NCBI GenBank assembly: GCA_036556805.1
Contig: DATBIS010000084.1
Location: 1-12,208, forward strand
DNA: 12,208 bases
Direction of reading: 5' to 3'
Source: DATBIS01 sp036556805
GTDB lineage: Bacteria; Actinomycetota; UBA4738; HRBIN12
The position numbers and the translations under genes are program-made. This document shows, piece after piece, positions 5,367-11,270 of the stretch (the first letter of the stretch is position 1; each line of letters opens with the position of its first letter). The notes beneath the pieces were generated by a model, which was not told the DNA's origin, searched no databases, and saw only the letters and a program-made list of their open reading frames with translations.

Positions 5367-6653
5367 ATGACCTCGCAACCGGGAGAGACCCTGGACCAGG
5401 AAAGCGCGCCTCGCATTGCGGTCGTGAGCGTTCACACGTCGCCGCTGGACCAGCCGGGGACCGGCGACTCGGGCGGGATGAACGTCTACATCCGCGAGGT
5501 TGCCGAGCGCCTCGCGCGGCAGGGCGTGCACGTGGACCTCTTCACGAGGTGTCGCGGCCACGACGATCCCGAGGTGCGCGAGCTGGTGCCGGGGGCTCGG
5601 CTCATCACGGTGAAGGCGGGGCCCTGCGCGCCGGTCCCCAAGCACGACCTCCCTCGCTATGTGCCGGAGTTCCTCGGCGGGATCCTCCGCCGCGCGGAGC
5701 TCGAGGGTCGCGACTACGACGTCGTCCACTCCCATTACTGGCTGTCGGGATGGGTGGGCCACTCGGCGAAGCAGATTTGGCGCGTCCCGCTCGTCGCTTC
5801 GTTCCACACGCTGGGGAAGGTGAAGAACTACTCGCTCGCGCGGGGCGAGGAGGCGGAGCCCGGCGACCGGCTGGCCGGTGAGGAGCGCGTGATCGCCGCC
5901 GCCGACCGCATCCTCGCGCCGACGCCCGCGGAGGCCGCGCAGCTCGTCGGCCTCTACCGCGCCGATCCCGAGGCGATCCGCATCGTGCCGCCGGGGGTCG
6001 ACCACACGCTGTTCACCCCTCGGCCGAAGGACGAGGCCCGGGCGCGACTGCACCTGGACGCGGGGATGTGCCTCGCGCTGTACGTGGGCCGCCTGCAGCC
6101 GCACAAGGGTCCCGACGTGGCGATCCGAACGCTCGCCGAGGCGGTCGCGCGCGAACCGGATCGATGCCTCGTGCTCGCGATCGTGGGCGGGCCGTCGGGC
6201 TCGAGCCACGGCGAGGAGGTCGCGCGGTTGCTGGACCTCGCGTCGGCCCTGGGCGTCGCGGATCGCGTCATGCTGTTCCCCCCTCAGCCGCAGCCCCGGC
6301 TCGCCGATTTCTACGCCGCGGCCGACGTCGTGCTCGTCCCGTCGCGCTCCGAGTCGTTCGGGCTCGTCGCGCTCGAGGCACAGGCGTGCGGCCGGCCCGT
6401 CGTGGCCTCCGCGGTCGGGGGCCTGCGGTTCGTGGTCGACGACGGGCGGAGCGGCTTCCTCGTCGACGGGCACGACCCCGCCGATCACGCCGACCGACTC
6501 CTCGAGGTCCTTCGCGATCCCGATCGCGCGCGCCGCATGGGTGAGGAGGGCGCGCGGCTCGCGCTGCGGTTCACCTGGGATGCGACGGCCGCCGAATTGC
6601 TGTCCGTGTATCGGGAGCTCCTCGACCCGACGGCGCCGCCAGCCGTCCGATAG
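5367..6653 (+). CDS. mshA: MshA-like GT4 glycosyltransferase (D-inositol-3-phosphate glycosyltransferase)
   Basis: MshA joins GlcNAc from UDP-GlcNAc to 1D-myo-inositol 3-phosphate, the first committed step of mycothiol synthesis. The 428-residue protein has the two-Rossmann GT-B fold. The N-terminal HTSPLDQPGTGDSGGMNVYI (23-42) is very close to the MshA signature, with its glycine-rich loop. Then come HSHYWLSG (121-128), SFHTLGKVKN (145-154) and PPGVDHTLF (198-206). In the donor domain are YVGRLQPHKGPDV (239-251) and the E-x7-E motif at E329-E337 (ESFGLVALEAQACG). The length suits MshA (about 430-480 residues). Other mycothiol genes (mshB, mshC, mshD) are not nearby, which is usual in actinobacteria. 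Related GT4 enzymes, including sucrose-phosphate-synthase-like ones, share parts of these motifs, so the acceptor is inferred. A terminator-like hairpin follows the stop. Confidence 0.82.
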   Translation: MTSQPGETLDQESAPRIAVVSVHTSPLDQPGTGDSGGMNVYIREVAERLARQGVHVDLFTRCRGHDDPEVRELVPGARLITVKAGPCAPVPKHDLPRYVPEFLGGILRRAELEGRDYDVVHSHYWLSGWVGHSAKQIWRVPLVASFHTLGKVKNYSLARGEEAEPGDRLAGEERVIAAADRILAPTPAEAAQLVGLYRADPEAIRIVPPGVDHTLFTPRPKDEARARLHLDAGMCLALYVGRLQPHKGPDVAIRTLAEAVAREPDRCLVLAIVGGPSGSSHGEEVARLLDLASALGVADRVMLFPPQPQPRLADFYAAADVVLVPSRSESFGLVALEAQACGRPVVASAVGGLRFVVDDGRSGFLVDGHDPADHADRLLEVLRDPDRARRMGEEGARLALRFTWDATAAELLSVYRELLDPTAPPAVR

Positions 6654-6654
6654 C

Positions 6655-6675
6655 CCTTCCGCCGGAAGGATTCTC
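6655..6675 (+). terminator. Terminator-like hairpin after the mshA-like gene
   Basis: CCTTCC (6655-6660) pairs with GGAAGG (6664-6669) around GCC, one base after the stop codon, followed by ATTCTC. The stem is short and the T content modest, so termination strength is uncertain. Confidence 0.5.
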
Positions 6676-6766
6676 AGCCGAGGGCCGCGCGCTCGTTCGC
6701 ATTTGTCACACTTTTCCGCAAGCCCGCTACCTGGGCATTTGACCCCTGACCTGCGCGTCTTCCATG

Positions 6767-6795
6767 TTGACCCTGGTCAGGACGGCCTCTACATT
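6767..6795 (+). promoter_or_regulatory. Strong -35/-10 promoter of the structured RNA
   Basis: TTGACC (6767-6772) and TACATT (6790-6795) are exactly 17 bases apart, the best full promoter in the window. Transcription should start near 6801-6803, where the closing stem of the proposed RNA begins. Two further -35-like hexamers lie upstream (TTGTCA 6703-6708, TTGACC 6739-6744) with weaker -10 partners, which may mean tandem promoters. Confidence 0.65.
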
Positions 6796-6801
6796 CCACT
6801 C

Positions 6802-7155
6802 GCTCCAAGCAGCCGAAGAGGTCAGAGCGAGGAGCCGGACGGAGCGCTCGAGCCGCCGCAAGGGGGATCGAGCGGGTCGCCGGGAGGGTCGCGAGACCCG
6901 ATCGGCGGCGGTCGCGGGAGGAACCTAGGAACCACCCGCGGACCCACCGAGGACGCCGAAAGGCGGCCGCGGTGGAGACCCGGTGGGGGACGCCCTCCGG
7001 GCAACGCCCGTGGAGCGCCGCAAGGCGCATCGCGGGTGGACCGTCCGGCGTCGCCGCGGCGCAGAAGTTGCTTGGAGCGCCTGAGCCCGAGGGGCTGAGG
7101 GTGGCTGGGAGCTTCGGTTCCCGGCGAGCCCGAGGTCCCTCGGGTTCTGTGTTTG
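6802..7155 (+). ncRNA. Candidate structured noncoding RNA, class not recognised
   Basis: The 522 bases between the mshA-like gene and the TetR gene hold no credible protein gene but fold into a compact multibranched RNA. P1 pairs 6801-6813 with 7067-7079 (13 pairs, one G-U). P2 pairs 6834-6842 with 7041-7049 (9 perfect pairs). Six hairpins lie inside P2: P3 6845-6851/6868-6874 (inner GCAA loop), P4 6878-6882/6903-6907 with inner 6886-6890/6895-6899 (GCGA loop), P5 6910-6918/6935-6944 (loop with palindrome CCTAGG), P6 6944-6949/6970-6975 with inner 6954-6957/6962-6965 (GAAA loop), P7 6979-6989/6993-7001, P8 7005-7010/7033-7038 with inner 7015-7019/7024-7028 (GCAA loop). Thus four loops are GNRA tetraloops. 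P1 starts at the predicted transcription start, and terminator hairpins follow P1. I saw no RNase P core, tmRNA ends, SRP or 6S hallmarks. Function is unknown. The fold was read by eye without energy calculation or alignment. Confidence 0.72.
7104..7155 (+). terminator. Tandem terminator hairpins of the structured RNA
   Basis: The first hairpin pairs 7104-7112 with 7117-7125 (9 pairs including G-U) around a UUCG tetraloop. The second pairs CCCGAG (7129-7134) with CTCGGG (7139-7144) around GTCC and is followed by the T-rich TTCTGTGTTT. The second is the most canonical intrinsic terminator in the window and separates the RNA from the TetR gene. The mature RNA may end here or be trimmed back to P1. 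Confidence 0.6.
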
Positions 7156-7161
7156 CTGCGG

Positions 7162-7167
7162 TACCGT
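7162..7167 (+). promoter_or_regulatory. -10 box of the TetR gene
   Basis: TACCGT followed by eight bases and the ATG at 7176, again with no Shine-Dalgarno sequence. It lies directly after the T-rich end of the upstream RNA, so the TetR gene appears to have its own leaderless promoter. I saw no clear palindromic operator for an autoregulating TetR protein. Confidence 0.45.
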
Positions 7168-7175
7168 TGCGGCCC

Positions 7176-7832
7176 ATGAACGAACGTGCGAAGCGGGCGC
7201 ACGTGGACGCCGCCGATCGCCGGGAGCGCATCCTCGAAGCCGCCCTGCGCGCCTTCGCCGAGCACGGGTACCGCGGAACGCGCGTCGAGGACATCGCCGC
7301 AGAGTGCGGCGTCGCGAAGGGCACCGTGTTCCTCGACTTCACGTCGAAGGAGGGGCTCTTCCTCGCCGCGTACCAGAAGGCCGTGTCGATGCTGCCGGCC
7401 TGGCTCGACGCGCCGAAGGACGTCGTCGAACGAGGCTTCTGGGCCACGCTCGACTGGTGGATCGTGCACACCGAGGAGTTCCTCTCCGCCGACTACGTGC
7501 ACAACCGCGTCGCGATGATGGGCCGCTACGACACCGGGCTCGGGCTGCGCCGGCCGATCGACCGATTCATGCGGAGCGAGGACCCCTACGGCACGATGGA
7601 GTTCGTCGAGTTCGGCGTGGCGCGGGGCGAGATCCGCGACGACGTCGACGCGGAGATGATCGCGTCGATGCTCGACTGGGTCGCCGAGCGGTTCCAGGAC
7701 GCGCTCTCGTCCGAGGAGCTCGACCCCGGCCTGATCCATCGCGGCGACGCCGGTCCCGAGCGACGGGAGGCGAGGATCGGCGAGTTCCTCGAGCTGCTCC
7801 GCACCGGCATCGCCCCGAGGGGATCCTCGTGA
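7176..7832 (+). CDS. TetR/AcrR-family transcriptional regulator
   Basis: A 218-residue regulator expected to bind DNA as a dimer and release it on binding a ligand. The N-terminal helix-turn-helix region spans about 16-65: RRERILEAALRAFAEHGY, then RGTRVEDIAAECGVAKGTVFLDFTSKEGLF with the recognition helix around 47-56. FLDFTSKE replaces the more usual YYHFxSKE. The C-terminal domain is helical and rich in Trp and acidic residues, and is not specific enough to name a ligand. Its stop codon overlaps the GTG start of the methyltransferase (GTGA at 7829-7832), so the two are translationally coupled and the methyltransferase is the first candidate target. The ATG at 7176 is supported by the -10 box just upstream. 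Family is certain; ligand and regulon are unknown. Confidence 0.92.
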   Translation: MNERAKRAHVDAADRRERILEAALRAFAEHGYRGTRVEDIAAECGVAKGTVFLDFTSKEGLFLAAYQKAVSMLPAWLDAPKDVVERGFWATLDWWIVHTEEFLSADYVHNRVAMMGRYDTGLGLRRPIDRFMRSEDPYGTMEFVEFGVARGEIRDDVDAEMIASMLDWVAERFQDALSSEELDPGLIHRGDAGPERREARIGEFLELLRTGIAPRGSS

Positions 7833-8419
7833 CCGACGAGCCCACCTGGACCGACTACTACGAGAACCAGGGCGAACGCGAACCCCGTGAGCTGCTGCTC
7901 GGCGTGCTCGCGTCGTTCCCGGCGCCGGGCGACGCGATCGACCTCGGCTGCGGCCAGGGCATCGACGCGGTCGCGATGCTCGATCGGGGCTGGCGCGTGC
8001 TCGCGATCGACGCCGAACCCGAGGGCATCCGTCGACTCGAGGCTCGACTCACGCCGGACCGGGCCGAGCGCTGCACCGTGCGGCTCGCGAACATGGAGGA
8101 CGCCGAGCTGCCCGAGGTCGACCTCGTGCACGCGGCGTGGAGCACCTTCTTCTGCCCGCCTGGGCGCTTCGCGGAGCTGTGGGCGAACATCACGGGCGCG
8201 ATCCGGCCCGGTGGAAGGTTCGTCGGCGAGATCCTCGGCGATCGGGACACGTGGGCGGCCGATCCCACCCGAAGCCACTTCGCCGAGTCCGATGCGCGCG
8301 CCCTCTTCGACGGGCTCGAGATCGAGCGGTTCGAGGAGGAGGAGAACGACGGCGAGGCGTGCTCGGGGCCGAAGCACTGGCACGTCTTCCATGTGGTTGC
8401 GCAGCGGCCCGGCCCCTGA
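7829..8419 (+). CDS. Class I SAM-dependent methyltransferase
   Basis: A 196-residue Rossmann-fold methyltransferase with motif I AIDLGCGQG (36-44), acidic D61 at the end of strand 2 (VLAIDAEPEG) for the SAM ribose, a motif near VDLVHAAWSTFFCPP (97-111) and IRPGGRFVGEI (125-135) for motif III. The C-terminus KHWHVFHVVAQRP (182-194) resembles TehB-like and small-molecule methyltransferases in many actinobacteria. The substrate cannot be read from the sequence. The GTG start overlaps the TetR stop codon; GAGGGG (7817-7822) is a good Shine-Dalgarno six bases upstream, as expected for an internal operon gene. Coupling to a TetR regulator suggests induction by a small molecule, possibly one it methylates; this is inference. 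A 7-bp inverted repeat spans its stop codon. Confidence 0.88.
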   Translation: MTDEPTWTDYYENQGEREPRELLLGVLASFPAPGDAIDLGCGQGIDAVAMLDRGWRVLAIDAEPEGIRRLEARLTPDRAERCTVRLANMEDAELPEVDLVHAAWSTFFCPPGRFAELWANITGAIRPGGRFVGEILGDRDTWAADPTRSHFAESDARALFDGLEIERFEEEENDGEACSGPKHWHVFHVVAQRPGP

Positions 8420-8426
8420 CCGGGCC
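8406..8426. repeat. Inverted repeat over the methyltransferase stop and proDH promoter
   Basis: GGCCCGG (8406-8412) and CCGGGCC (8420-8426) are perfect reverse complements around seven bases that include the methyltransferase TGA. The right arm touches the proline dehydrogenase -10 box at 8427. It may be a U-less terminator, an operator controlling proline catabolism, or both. Nothing in the sequence decides between these. Confidence 0.5.
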
Positions 8427-8432
8427 TAGACT
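8427..8432 (+). promoter_or_regulatory. -10 box of the proline dehydrogenase gene
   Basis: TAGACT followed by six bases and the GTG at 8439, with no Shine-Dalgarno sequence. This supports the GTG as the true start of a leaderless message. The -35 region is occupied by the inverted repeat. Confidence 0.5.
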
Positions 8433-8438
8433 CCGGCC

Positions 8439-9377
8439 GTGGCGAACCTCGGCACCACGGTCCTGCGGCCCCTGATCCTGCGCCTCGCTCACCACCCGTG
8501 GTTCCGGCGGCTCGCGACGCGCACGCGGCCGGGCCGGGCGGTCGCGAGCCGGTTCGTGGCCGGCGAGTCCCTCGACGAGGCGATGGAGACGGCCCGGTCG
8601 CTCGACCGCGCGCGGATCACCTCGATGCTCGATCACCTCGGCGAGAACGTGCGGGCGCCGGAGCAGGCCGCGGAGGCCGCGGGCCACTACCTGCGCGCGC
8701 TCGAGCGGATCGCCGAGACGTCGACGCTCGACTGCGCGGTCTCCGTGAAGCTCACGCAACTCGGGCTCGACCTGTCGCGCGAGCTCTGCGCGTCGCACCT
8801 GCGCCGGATCATGCAGGCCGCCGAGGCCGCCCATACGCTCGTGATGATCGACATGGAGAGCCACGGTTACGTCGATCCCACCCTCGAGGTGTTCCGCGAC
8901 GTCCACGCGGACTACCCGCGCATCGGCGTGTGCCTGCAGTCGTACCTGCGGCGCACCGAGCGCGACGTGTTCGCCCTCCCCTCGGGGACGCGCATCAGGC
9001 TCGTGAAGGGCTCGTACCTCGAGGAGCCGGACGTGGTGTTCGAGACGAAGCGCGAGGTCGACGAGAGCTACTCGCGCCTGTTCGCGACGCTCTGGTCGCG
9101 CGGGCACGCGATCGACGTCGCCACGCACGACCCCAAGCTCATCGACGGCGTCACGAAGGTCGTGGCGAAAGAGCCGAACGGCTGGTCGCGAGCCGAGTTC
9201 CAGATGCTTTACGGTATCCGGCGAGACCTCCAGAACCGCCTGGCGCGCGAGGGCTACCCGGTCCGGGTCTACATCCCCTACGGCACCGAGTGGTACCCGT
9301 ACCTCACCCGGCGGCTCGCGGAGCGACCCGCGAACATGTGGTTCTTCCTGTCCAACCTGTTGAGGAGAGCACGATGA
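8439..9377 (+). CDS. Proline dehydrogenase (monofunctional)
   Basis: FAD enzyme oxidising L-proline to pyrroline-5-carboxylate (P5C) and passing electrons to the quinone pool, usually at the inner face of the membrane. At 312 residues it has the size of monofunctional bacterial enzymes (PutB/PruB type), not bifunctional PutA. The (βα)8 PRODH domain is covered by VSVKLTQLGL (101-110), IDMESHGYVD (137-146), CLQSYLRR (165-172), RLVKGSYLE (187-195), DVATHDPKL (226-234), EFQMLYGIRRDL (253-264) and YIPYGTEWYPYLTRRLAERP (278-297). The last holds the paired arginines that bind the proline carboxylate. Its stop overlaps the proC start by the ATGA arrangement. The next enzyme of the catabolic route, P5C dehydrogenase, starts about 1.9 kb downstream under its own promoter. 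Confidence 0.95.
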   Translation: MANLGTTVLRPLILRLAHHPWFRRLATRTRPGRAVASRFVAGESLDEAMETARSLDRARITSMLDHLGENVRAPEQAAEAAGHYLRALERIAETSTLDCAVSVKLTQLGLDLSRELCASHLRRIMQAAEAAHTLVMIDMESHGYVDPTLEVFRDVHADYPRIGVCLQSYLRRTERDVFALPSGTRIRLVKGSYLEEPDVVFETKREVDESYSRLFATLWSRGHAIDVATHDPKLIDGVTKVVAKEPNGWSRAEFQMLYGIRRDLQNRLAREGYPVRVYIPYGTEWYPYLTRRLAERPANMWFFLSNLLRRAR

Positions 9378-10201
9378 GCCGGAAGGTGGCGTTCCTGGGC
9401 GGCGGCAAGATGGGCGAGGCGCTCATCTCGGGATTGATCCGCTCGGGCGGACGAAGCGTCGACGAGATCATGGTGACCTGCCGCCGCGACGAGCGGGCGC
9501 GCGAGCTCGCTGGCAAGTACGGCGTGACCGCAACGCTCGACAACGCGGAAGCGACCGCGTGGGCCGAGGTGCTCGTGCTGATGTGCAAGCCCCAGGACAT
9601 GGAGGTCTTGCTCGAGCAGATCCGGGAGCACGTCACGACCGACCACCTCGTGATCAGCTTCGCGGCCGGCATCCGGACCTCGTTCGCGGAGAAGCACCTC
9701 CCCGACCAGGTGCCGGTCGTGCGCGTGATGTCGAACGTGCCCGTGATGGTCGACGAGGCGATGTCGGTGATCACGCCGGGCGCGCATGCGTCCGACGCCC
9801 ATCTCGGGATCGCGGAAGAGCTGCTGGGCTACGTCGGCAAGGTCATCCGTCTGAAGGAGGTGCACCTCGACGCCGTCACCGCGACGAGCGGATCGGGGCC
9901 CGCCTACTTCTTCCTGCTCGCGGAGGCGATGATCGAGGCCTGTATCCTGCTGGGACTCTCGCGCGATGTCGCGACCGACCTGATCATCCAGACGATGCTC
10001 GGCTCGGCGAAGATGCTGCGCGACACCGGCAAGCACCCGGTCGAGCTCCGGGAGATGGTCACGTCGCCCGGCGGCACCACGATCGCGGCGATCCGCCACC
10101 TCGAGGAGGCGGGGGTGCGCGCCGCGTTCCTGAACGCGATCGACGCCGCGCGGCACCGCAGCGCGGAGCTCGCGCAGGGCGGCGATGAGGACGAGGACTA
10201 G
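9374..10201 (+). CDS. proC: Pyrroline-5-carboxylate reductase
   Basis: Reduces P5C to L-proline with NAD(P)H, the last step of proline synthesis, in the cytoplasm. The 275-residue protein shows the N-terminal Rossmann motif FLGGGKMGEAL (7-17), LMCKPQDM (69-76), RVMSNVPVMV (117-126), AVTATSGSGPAYFFLLAEAM (167-186) and EMVTSPGGTTIAAI (227-240); together these are diagnostic of ProC, and the length is typical. It ends in an acidic tail (GGDEDED). The ATG overlaps the proline dehydrogenase TGA, and GAGGAG (9362-9367) is a clear Shine-Dalgarno. So the biosynthetic enzyme is coupled to the enzyme that catalyses the opposite conversion. A small basic gene follows after 11 bases. Confidence 0.96.
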   Translation: MSRKVAFLGGGKMGEALISGLIRSGGRSVDEIMVTCRRDERARELAGKYGVTATLDNAEATAWAEVLVLMCKPQDMEVLLEQIREHVTTDHLVISFAAGIRTSFAEKHLPDQVPVVRVMSNVPVMVDEAMSVITPGAHASDAHLGIAEELLGYVGKVIRLKEVHLDAVTATSGSGPAYFFLLAEAMIEACILLGLSRDVATDLIIQTMLGSAKMLRDTGKHPVELREMVTSPGGTTIAAIRHLEEAGVRAAFLNAIDAARHRSAELAQGGDEDED

Positions 10202-10212
10202 GGAGGACCGCT

Positions 10213-10335
10213 GTGGGACGTGGAGACCGCGACAAGGTGCGCTGGGCGCACGATCGCGCGAGGAAGAAGAAGGAGCGCGAGAAACGCGCGGCCGCGGCGC
10301 GGGGTGCCGAACGGAAGGCCGCGAAGCGCCGCTGA
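10213..10335 (+). CDS. Small very basic protein, 40 residues, function unknown
   Basis: A GTG start at 10213 with a near-ideal Shine-Dalgarno GGGAGG (10201-10206, six bases away) opens a 40-codon frame ending at TGA 10333-10335. The peptide begins MGRGDRDKVRWAHDRARKKK and continues as Arg/Lys/Ala helix to a C-terminal KAAKRR. Nearly half its residues are Lys or Arg, typical of an RNA- or ribosome-binding peptide. The opening G-(R/K)-G-D-(R/K) recalls ribosomal protein bTHX, but the rest does not fit that family. Mycobacteria carry a tiny basic gene (Rv0500B, AURKAIP1/COX24 type) near proC (Rv0500); its sequence, as I remember it, is different, so any relation is only positional. Its ribosome-binding site and operon position make it a real gene in my view. 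It is shorter than usual annotation cut-offs. Confidence 0.72.
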   Translation: MGRGDRDKVRWAHDRARKKKEREKRAAAARGAERKAAKRR

Positions 10336-10345
10336 GGGCTAGCGG
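10329..10345. terminator. Weak bidirectional hairpin between convergent genes
   Basis: CCGCT (10329-10333) pairs with AGCGG (10341-10345) around seven bases. It spans both stop codons of the convergent genes, which are three bases apart. There is no T-run on either side, so it is a weak candidate; otherwise the two transcripts would overlap at their 3' ends. Confidence 0.25.
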
Positions 10346-11127
10346 AGCCTGAGGCCCAACCGGTTCCGCAGCGTCCCGATGCCCTCGGCACCGAGTTCGA
10401 TCAACGCACCCGGCCAGAGCTGACGGAGCGCGTCCTCGCCCGCTCCCGGGAACGGCGCGAGGGCGAACGCGTCCCCGCGCTCGAGCTCCCCGAGCTGCGA
10501 GGCGCCCGCGATCACGTCCAGCAGGTTCCGCGCCGCCCCGTTGAGGTTCCCCTTCGCGAGCGAGCGCTCGTCGACCCGCACCTCCACGAACATCGTCTGC
10601 GGGTCGACCTCGTCCGCGGTCACGATGCACGGCCCGATCGCGATCGGGAGCCCGTCGGACGTCGGCATCGGGTCGCCATCGGCCCCCCTCGCGGCCCAGT
10701 CGTTCACGAGGGTGTAGCCGAAGATCAGCGCGCCGGCCTCCTCGACCGTCACGCGACGAGCCTCGTCGCCGAGGACGGCCGCGACCTTCGGCTCGTACTC
10801 GAGCCATGCGGCGCCCTCCGGCCAGGGGACCTCCTGCTCGGGCCCGACGACGCGCCGCTTGAGGTCGAGCGCGCCCGGCGAGAGCAGCGACGTCGGGAAC
10901 AGGGGCGTGAGGATCCGCGCGTCGGGAGCGACGCACGTCATCACGTCGTCCCGTTCGAGGGCGGCCCTTGCGGCGTCCATCACGGTGCCGCCGCTTGCCG
11001 CGACGAGTGCTTCCAGGGTGGTGGGGAAGGCCGGGTGCCCGACCGCGTCGGGCAGGTCGACCACCTCACCTCCGAGGATCGCGCCCAGTCGCCGGTGCCC
11101 CCTCCGGTCGAAGGTCACGAGCCTCAT
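10339..11127 (-). CDS. Fumarylacetoacetate hydrolase (FAH) family protein
   Basis: FAH-fold enzymes are Mg2+-dependent hydrolases, hydratases or decarboxylases acting on beta-diketo or 2-oxo acids. This 262-residue protein shows the family metal motif E110-x-E112 (WLEYEPKVAAVLG), then GYTLVNDWAARG with D143, IAIGPCIVTADEV (163-175) and the C-terminal LIELGAEGIGTLRNRLG (242-258). The usual NDWSARD is NDWAARG here and the segment after it departs from the common consensus, so the substrate is open: acylpyruvase, oxaloacetate decarboxylase-like or aromatic-catabolism roles are all possible. It lies on the opposite strand between the proline operon and the P5C dehydrogenase gene. It shares a 149-base divergent spacer with the latter, so joint regulation is possible. 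The ATG is 11 bases after a TATGCT box. Confidence 0.9.
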   Translation of the reverse strand: MRLVTFDRRGHRRLGAILGGEVVDLPDAVGHPAFPTTLEALVAASGGTVMDAARAALERDDVMTCVAPDARILTPLFPTSLLSPGALDLKRRVVGPEQEVPWPEGAAWLEYEPKVAAVLGDEARRVTVEEAGALIFGYTLVNDWAARGADGDPMPTSDGLPIAIGPCIVTADEVDPQTMFVEVRVDERSLAKGNLNGAARNLLDVIAGASQLGELERGDAFALAPFPGAGEDALRQLWPGALIELGAEGIGTLRNRLGLRLR

Positions 11128-11138
11128 CAGGGAGCCGA

Positions 11139-11144
11139 AGCATA
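11139..11144 (-). promoter_or_regulatory. -10 box of the FAH-family gene
   Basis: The minus strand reads TATGCT (forward AGCATA), 11 bases before the ATG, so the leader would be only a few bases. No clear -35 is seen. A loosely spaced inverted repeat (CCCCGAC 11153-11159 and GTCGGGG 11189-11195) lies upstream in the divergent spacer and could serve as an operator. Confidence 0.4.
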
Positions 11145-11225
11145 CGCCCGCGCCCCGACGGTTTTCGGCTTTCCGCGACGAACTTGCGGTCGGGGGCGTC
11201 CGTGCCGCGTGGTTCGTGCCTTGGC

Positions 11226-11270
11226 TACCATGTCAGCCGCGTCACCTGCGATTTCGCGTCGACGAAGGAG
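11226..11270 (+). promoter_or_regulatory. -10 box and ribosome binding site of the P5C dehydrogenase gene
   Basis: TACCAT (11226-11231) would start transcription near 11238, giving a leader of about 38 bases that ends in GAAGGAG (11264-11270), six bases before the ATG at 11277. This gene therefore has a normal leader and a strong Shine-Dalgarno, unlike most first genes of transcription units here. Confidence 0.5.

Noticed and set aside
6541..7098. Protein frames across the mshA-TetR spacer, including an N-terminal extension of the TetR gene to 6972
   Set aside because: They are low-complexity Gly/Arg/Pro translations without domains. The extension would run through the RNA helices and terminator; the ATG at 7176 has its own -10 box.
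6802..7155. RNase P RNA or tmRNA as identity of the structured RNA
   Set aside because: Length, paired ends and a 3' CAGAA recall RNase P, but the conserved GAGGAAAGTCC and AGGTAAAC cores are missing. The tmRNA ends and tag frame are also absent.
9278..10936. Long minus-strand open frame (552 codons) opposite proC
   Set aside because: It is the shadow of proC and out of frame with the FAH-family gene it partly overlaps; no recognisable domain.
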